A stretch of 8,300 nt of DNA from assembly GCA_019307645.1 (NCBI GenBank), contig JAFDJF010000064.1, positions 1-8,300 of the forward strand. The letters run 5' to 3'. Of this stretch, positions 7,143-8,300 are shown piece after piece; position 1 is the stretch's first letter, and every line of letters begins with the position of its first letter. A model generated the notes under the pieces. The model was not told the DNA's origin, ran no database searches, and saw only the letters and a program-made list of their open reading frames with translations. The DNA comes from Deltaproteobacteria bacterium. Lineage in GTDB: Bacteria; Desulfobacterota; DSM-4660; Desulfatiglandales; Desulfatiglandaceae. A program made the position numbers and the translations under genes.

Positions 7143-7359
7143 GTAACTGTTCAGGTTGCTTAGGCTGTAGGTCCCGCGGAACGTGGGATAAGTTTCCGAA
7201 TCCTGTGCTATCTGCGCATTGATCGAATCAGGGCGCCCAAAACCTTCTCGGCTTCCACAATTTTTGATTCGCAGTCTGAGTTTCGTATGGTCACGCATGT
7301 TCCCTTCCTGCGGTACCTCACAGCCTAAATGCCTACAGTCTATCTACCTGAGTAGTTAC
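7143..7359. repeat. MITE/REP-like dispersed repeat, copy B (217 bp)
   Basis: The element begins GTAACTGTTCAGG and ends CCTGAGTAGTTAC, giving imperfect terminal inverted repeats of about 28 bp. It starts 4 bp after the TPR gene stop (in transcription order) and ends 68 bp before the secretin ATG. The left arm (7143-7200) matches copy A at 54 of 58 positions and the right arm (7276-7359) at 81 of 84, without gaps. The central 75 bp (7201-7275) is unrelated to copy A. It has no coding capacity. A small inner hairpin (TCCCGCG/CGTGGGA, one G-U wobble as RNA) is conserved. No convincing target-site duplication is visible. Confidence 0.8.
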
Positions 7360-7363
7360 ATGT

Positions 7364-8068
7364 TTATTGCTCAATCCTTATCATCTCCTCAAACTCGGGT
7401 ATTCCCCGCAGGTTTTCGAGGTCAGTATCCTCCCGGGCCCATTTTATCACGTCCCGGTCTAGAGAAGAGGCCCTCTTGAGATGGGCGATGCCCGGTTTTG
7501 TTTCCCCCATAAGGGCGTAAACACATGCCAGGTTGTAATAGGGATCCACGTGTTCAGGCTTGATGCGGATGGCCTTTTCAAAGTTTTGCCGGGCGGCTTC
7601 GTAGTTTTTTTCGTGGATAAAAATAACACCCAGGTTGTTCAATGCGTCCACGTAACCGGGATCTACTTTGAGCGTCTCCTGGTACAATCGCCTGGCATTG
7701 ATCAAACGTCCGTTCTTGTGAAAAGCCCTTGCCCTGTCATAGAGTCCTTTTGCATCCGGAGCGCTTGCTTTTTTTGTGACATTTTTCTTAACAGGTGCTG
7801 CAACAGGTTTTTGTCTGACAGATGTCTTGACTAGTTTTTCAGGCTCATTCTTTTGGGTCACAAGGGGTTTTTGGCTTTTCGAATCAAACCATGAATATGA
7901 CGCAAATGCAAGTATGCCTACAATGATGACAAGACCAACCCACCAGCGTGCCCTGTGGGGAAAACGGTTCGTTTTTCCCCCCTGCAGTGACAAGACTCCC
8001 TCATATCGCTGATATTGAGAATCTTTTTGTTTTTGGGCCTTTGTCAGGGCTTTATGGATGTAGCTCAT
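7364..8068 (-). CDS. Membrane-anchored TPR protein of a type II secretion/MSHA-like system (GspB/MshN-like)
   Basis: The product has 234 residues. The N-terminus MSYIHKALTKAQKQK resembles the cytoplasmic start of GspB proteins (MSYILDALRK-type) and also MshN. A single membrane helix follows at about residues 42-60, preceded by arginines, so the bulk should be periplasmic. A Lys/Pro/Ala-rich linker covers about 62-104. Tetratricopeptide repeats then occupy about 106-207, with typical helices such as ALNNLGVIFIHEKNYEAARQ and the NP/DP-like turn before each repeat. TPRs mediate protein contacts. In the MSHA and GspA-GspB systems the equivalent protein works with the PG-binding ATPase and the secretin. 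It sits between those two genes on the same strand. The ATG at 8068 preserves the GspB-like motif, but no clear Shine-Dalgarno sequence precedes it. The architecture is firm; assignment to GspB or MshN is family-level inference. Confidence 0.8.
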   Translation of the reverse strand: MSYIHKALTKAQKQKDSQYQRYEGVLSLQGGKTNRFPHRARWWVGLVIIVGILAFASYSWFDSKSQKPLVTQKNEPEKLVKTSVRQKPVAAPVKKNVTKKASAPDAKGLYDRARAFHKNGRLINARRLYQETLKVDPGYVDALNNLGVIFIHEKNYEAARQNFEKAIRIKPEHVDPYYNLACVYALMGETKPGIAHLKRASSLDRDVIKWAREDTDLENLRGIPEFEEMIRIEQ

Positions 8069-8086
8069 GGCGATCTATGGGCGGTA

Positions 8087-8149
8087 TAAGGTGTAAAGTG
8101 TAAGGTAAAAGGTTTAAGGTGTAAGGTATAAGGTTTAACGAATGAGGTA
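8087..8149. repeat. 7-bp-period tandem repeat, consensus TAAGGTN
   Basis: Nine consecutive 7-bp units fill this stretch. Seven (8087-8135) fit TAAGGTN with at most one change, and the last two are degenerate. It lies in the spacer between the stop of the PG-binding protein and the start of the TPR gene. A second short array with the same period follows at 8159-8186, with a related unit on the opposite strand. Such short-period spacer arrays are known from some cyanobacteria and other bacteria; function here is unknown. The repeat is directly visible. Confidence 0.85.
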
Positions 8150-8158
8150 GTGTCCGCA

Positions 8159-8186
8159 TACCGTGCACCCTGTACCGTGCACCTTT
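8159..8186. repeat. Direct repeat TACCGTGCACC, two copies 14 bp apart
   Basis: TACCGTGCACC occurs at 8159-8169 and 8173-8183. The 14-bp spacing is two 7-bp steps, so the stretch reads as four heptamers. On the minus strand the units (CACGGTA, CAGGGTG) share the AxGGT core of the neighbouring TAAGGTN array, so the two arrays look like related repeats in opposite orientation. It ends 3 bp from the stop codon of the upstream gene. Confidence 0.7.
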
Positions 8187-8189
8187 TTC

Positions 8190-8300
8190 TTATCTCATCA
8201 AATATAATACAGCCAGGGTCTGCGGGCCAACAATGCCATCTGACACCAGACCAAAATCTTTTTGAAACTTTATAAGTTCATCAAATGTAGATCCATCAAA
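8190..8300 (-). CDS. C-terminal fragment with peptidoglycan-binding domain (probably GspA/ExeA/MshM-like ATPase)
   Basis: Only the last 36 codons and a TAA stop are inside the window; the gene starts beyond the right edge. The visible peptide contains IKFQKDFGLVSDGIVGPQTL, which matches the PG_binding_1 repeat (a FQ...GL..DGIVGP.T pattern near a C-terminus). This small domain binds peptidoglycan. In the GspA/ExeA family, a cytoplasmic AAA ATPase and a membrane helix are followed by such a C-terminal periplasmic domain, and the protein helps place the secretin multimer through the cell wall. The ATPase part is not visible, so that identity is inferred from the next genes, a GspB/MshN-like TPR protein and a secretin. 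It could instead be another PG-binding protein, such as a hydrolase or amidase. The domain call is firm; the full-protein call is tentative. Confidence 0.7.
   Translation of the reverse strand, partial: FDGSTFDELIKFQKDFGLVSDGIVGPQTLAVLYLMR

Noticed and set aside
7130..7372. Target-site duplication around repeat copy B
   Set aside because: Both flanks are AT-rich but show no convincing matching direct repeat.
8087..8186. CRISPR-like array
   Set aside because: The units are contiguous 7-mers without spacers; there is no repeat-spacer structure and no cas gene.

Overview
The window reads as a bacterial chromosome fragment, most likely from the Desulfobacterota (former Deltaproteobacteria). This rests on the type of secretion genes, a PEP-CTERM-like surface protein and short 7-bp-period spacer repeats; it is an inference, since no rRNA or other marker gene is present. 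Every gene I can support lies on the minus strand, so transcription runs from high to low coordinates.

Positions 8300-3037 hold a secretion or pilus-type block, in transcription order. First comes the C-terminal tail of a protein ending in a peptidoglycan-binding domain, probably a GspA/ExeA/MshM-like ATPase. It is followed by a membrane-anchored TPR protein with a GspB/MshN-like N-terminus, a GspD-family secretin, and a GspE-family hexameric ATPase. Together these would supply the outer-membrane channel, its placement through peptidoglycan, and the cytoplasmic motor. The order (ATPase, TPR, secretin, motor) resembles MSHA-type loci as much as classical gsp operons. No gspF or pseudopilin gene follows the motor.

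Two copies of a dispersed repeat with imperfect terminal inverted repeats (169 and 217 bp) sit in the same orientation in the two spacers flanking the secretin gene. Each lies a few bases after an upstream stop codon. The arms are nearly identical and the centres unrelated, which fits a MITE/REP-like non-autonomous element.

Positions 3036-1953 hold a 394-bp spacer and then a 229-residue exported protein with a PEP-CTERM-like tail (PIPSA, hydrophobic helix, RRR). The spacer carries a strong sigma-54 -24/-12 candidate and, about 110 bp further upstream, a perfect 17-bp palindrome placed where an NtrC-type activator would bind. This suggests activator-dependent control of a surface protein.

Positions 1773-1 hold the first 591 codons of a large exported protein that runs off the window. 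It has a signal peptide, an N-terminal region with one dockerin-like calcium loop, then PKD and Ig-like domains. From residue 294 on these form a 177-residue PKD+Ig module that repeats in register. Its leader contains an inverted-repeat cluster that could form two mutually exclusive hairpins. The PKD protein and the PEP-CTERM protein are plausible cell-surface or secreted products; whether they pass through the neighbouring secretin is untested.
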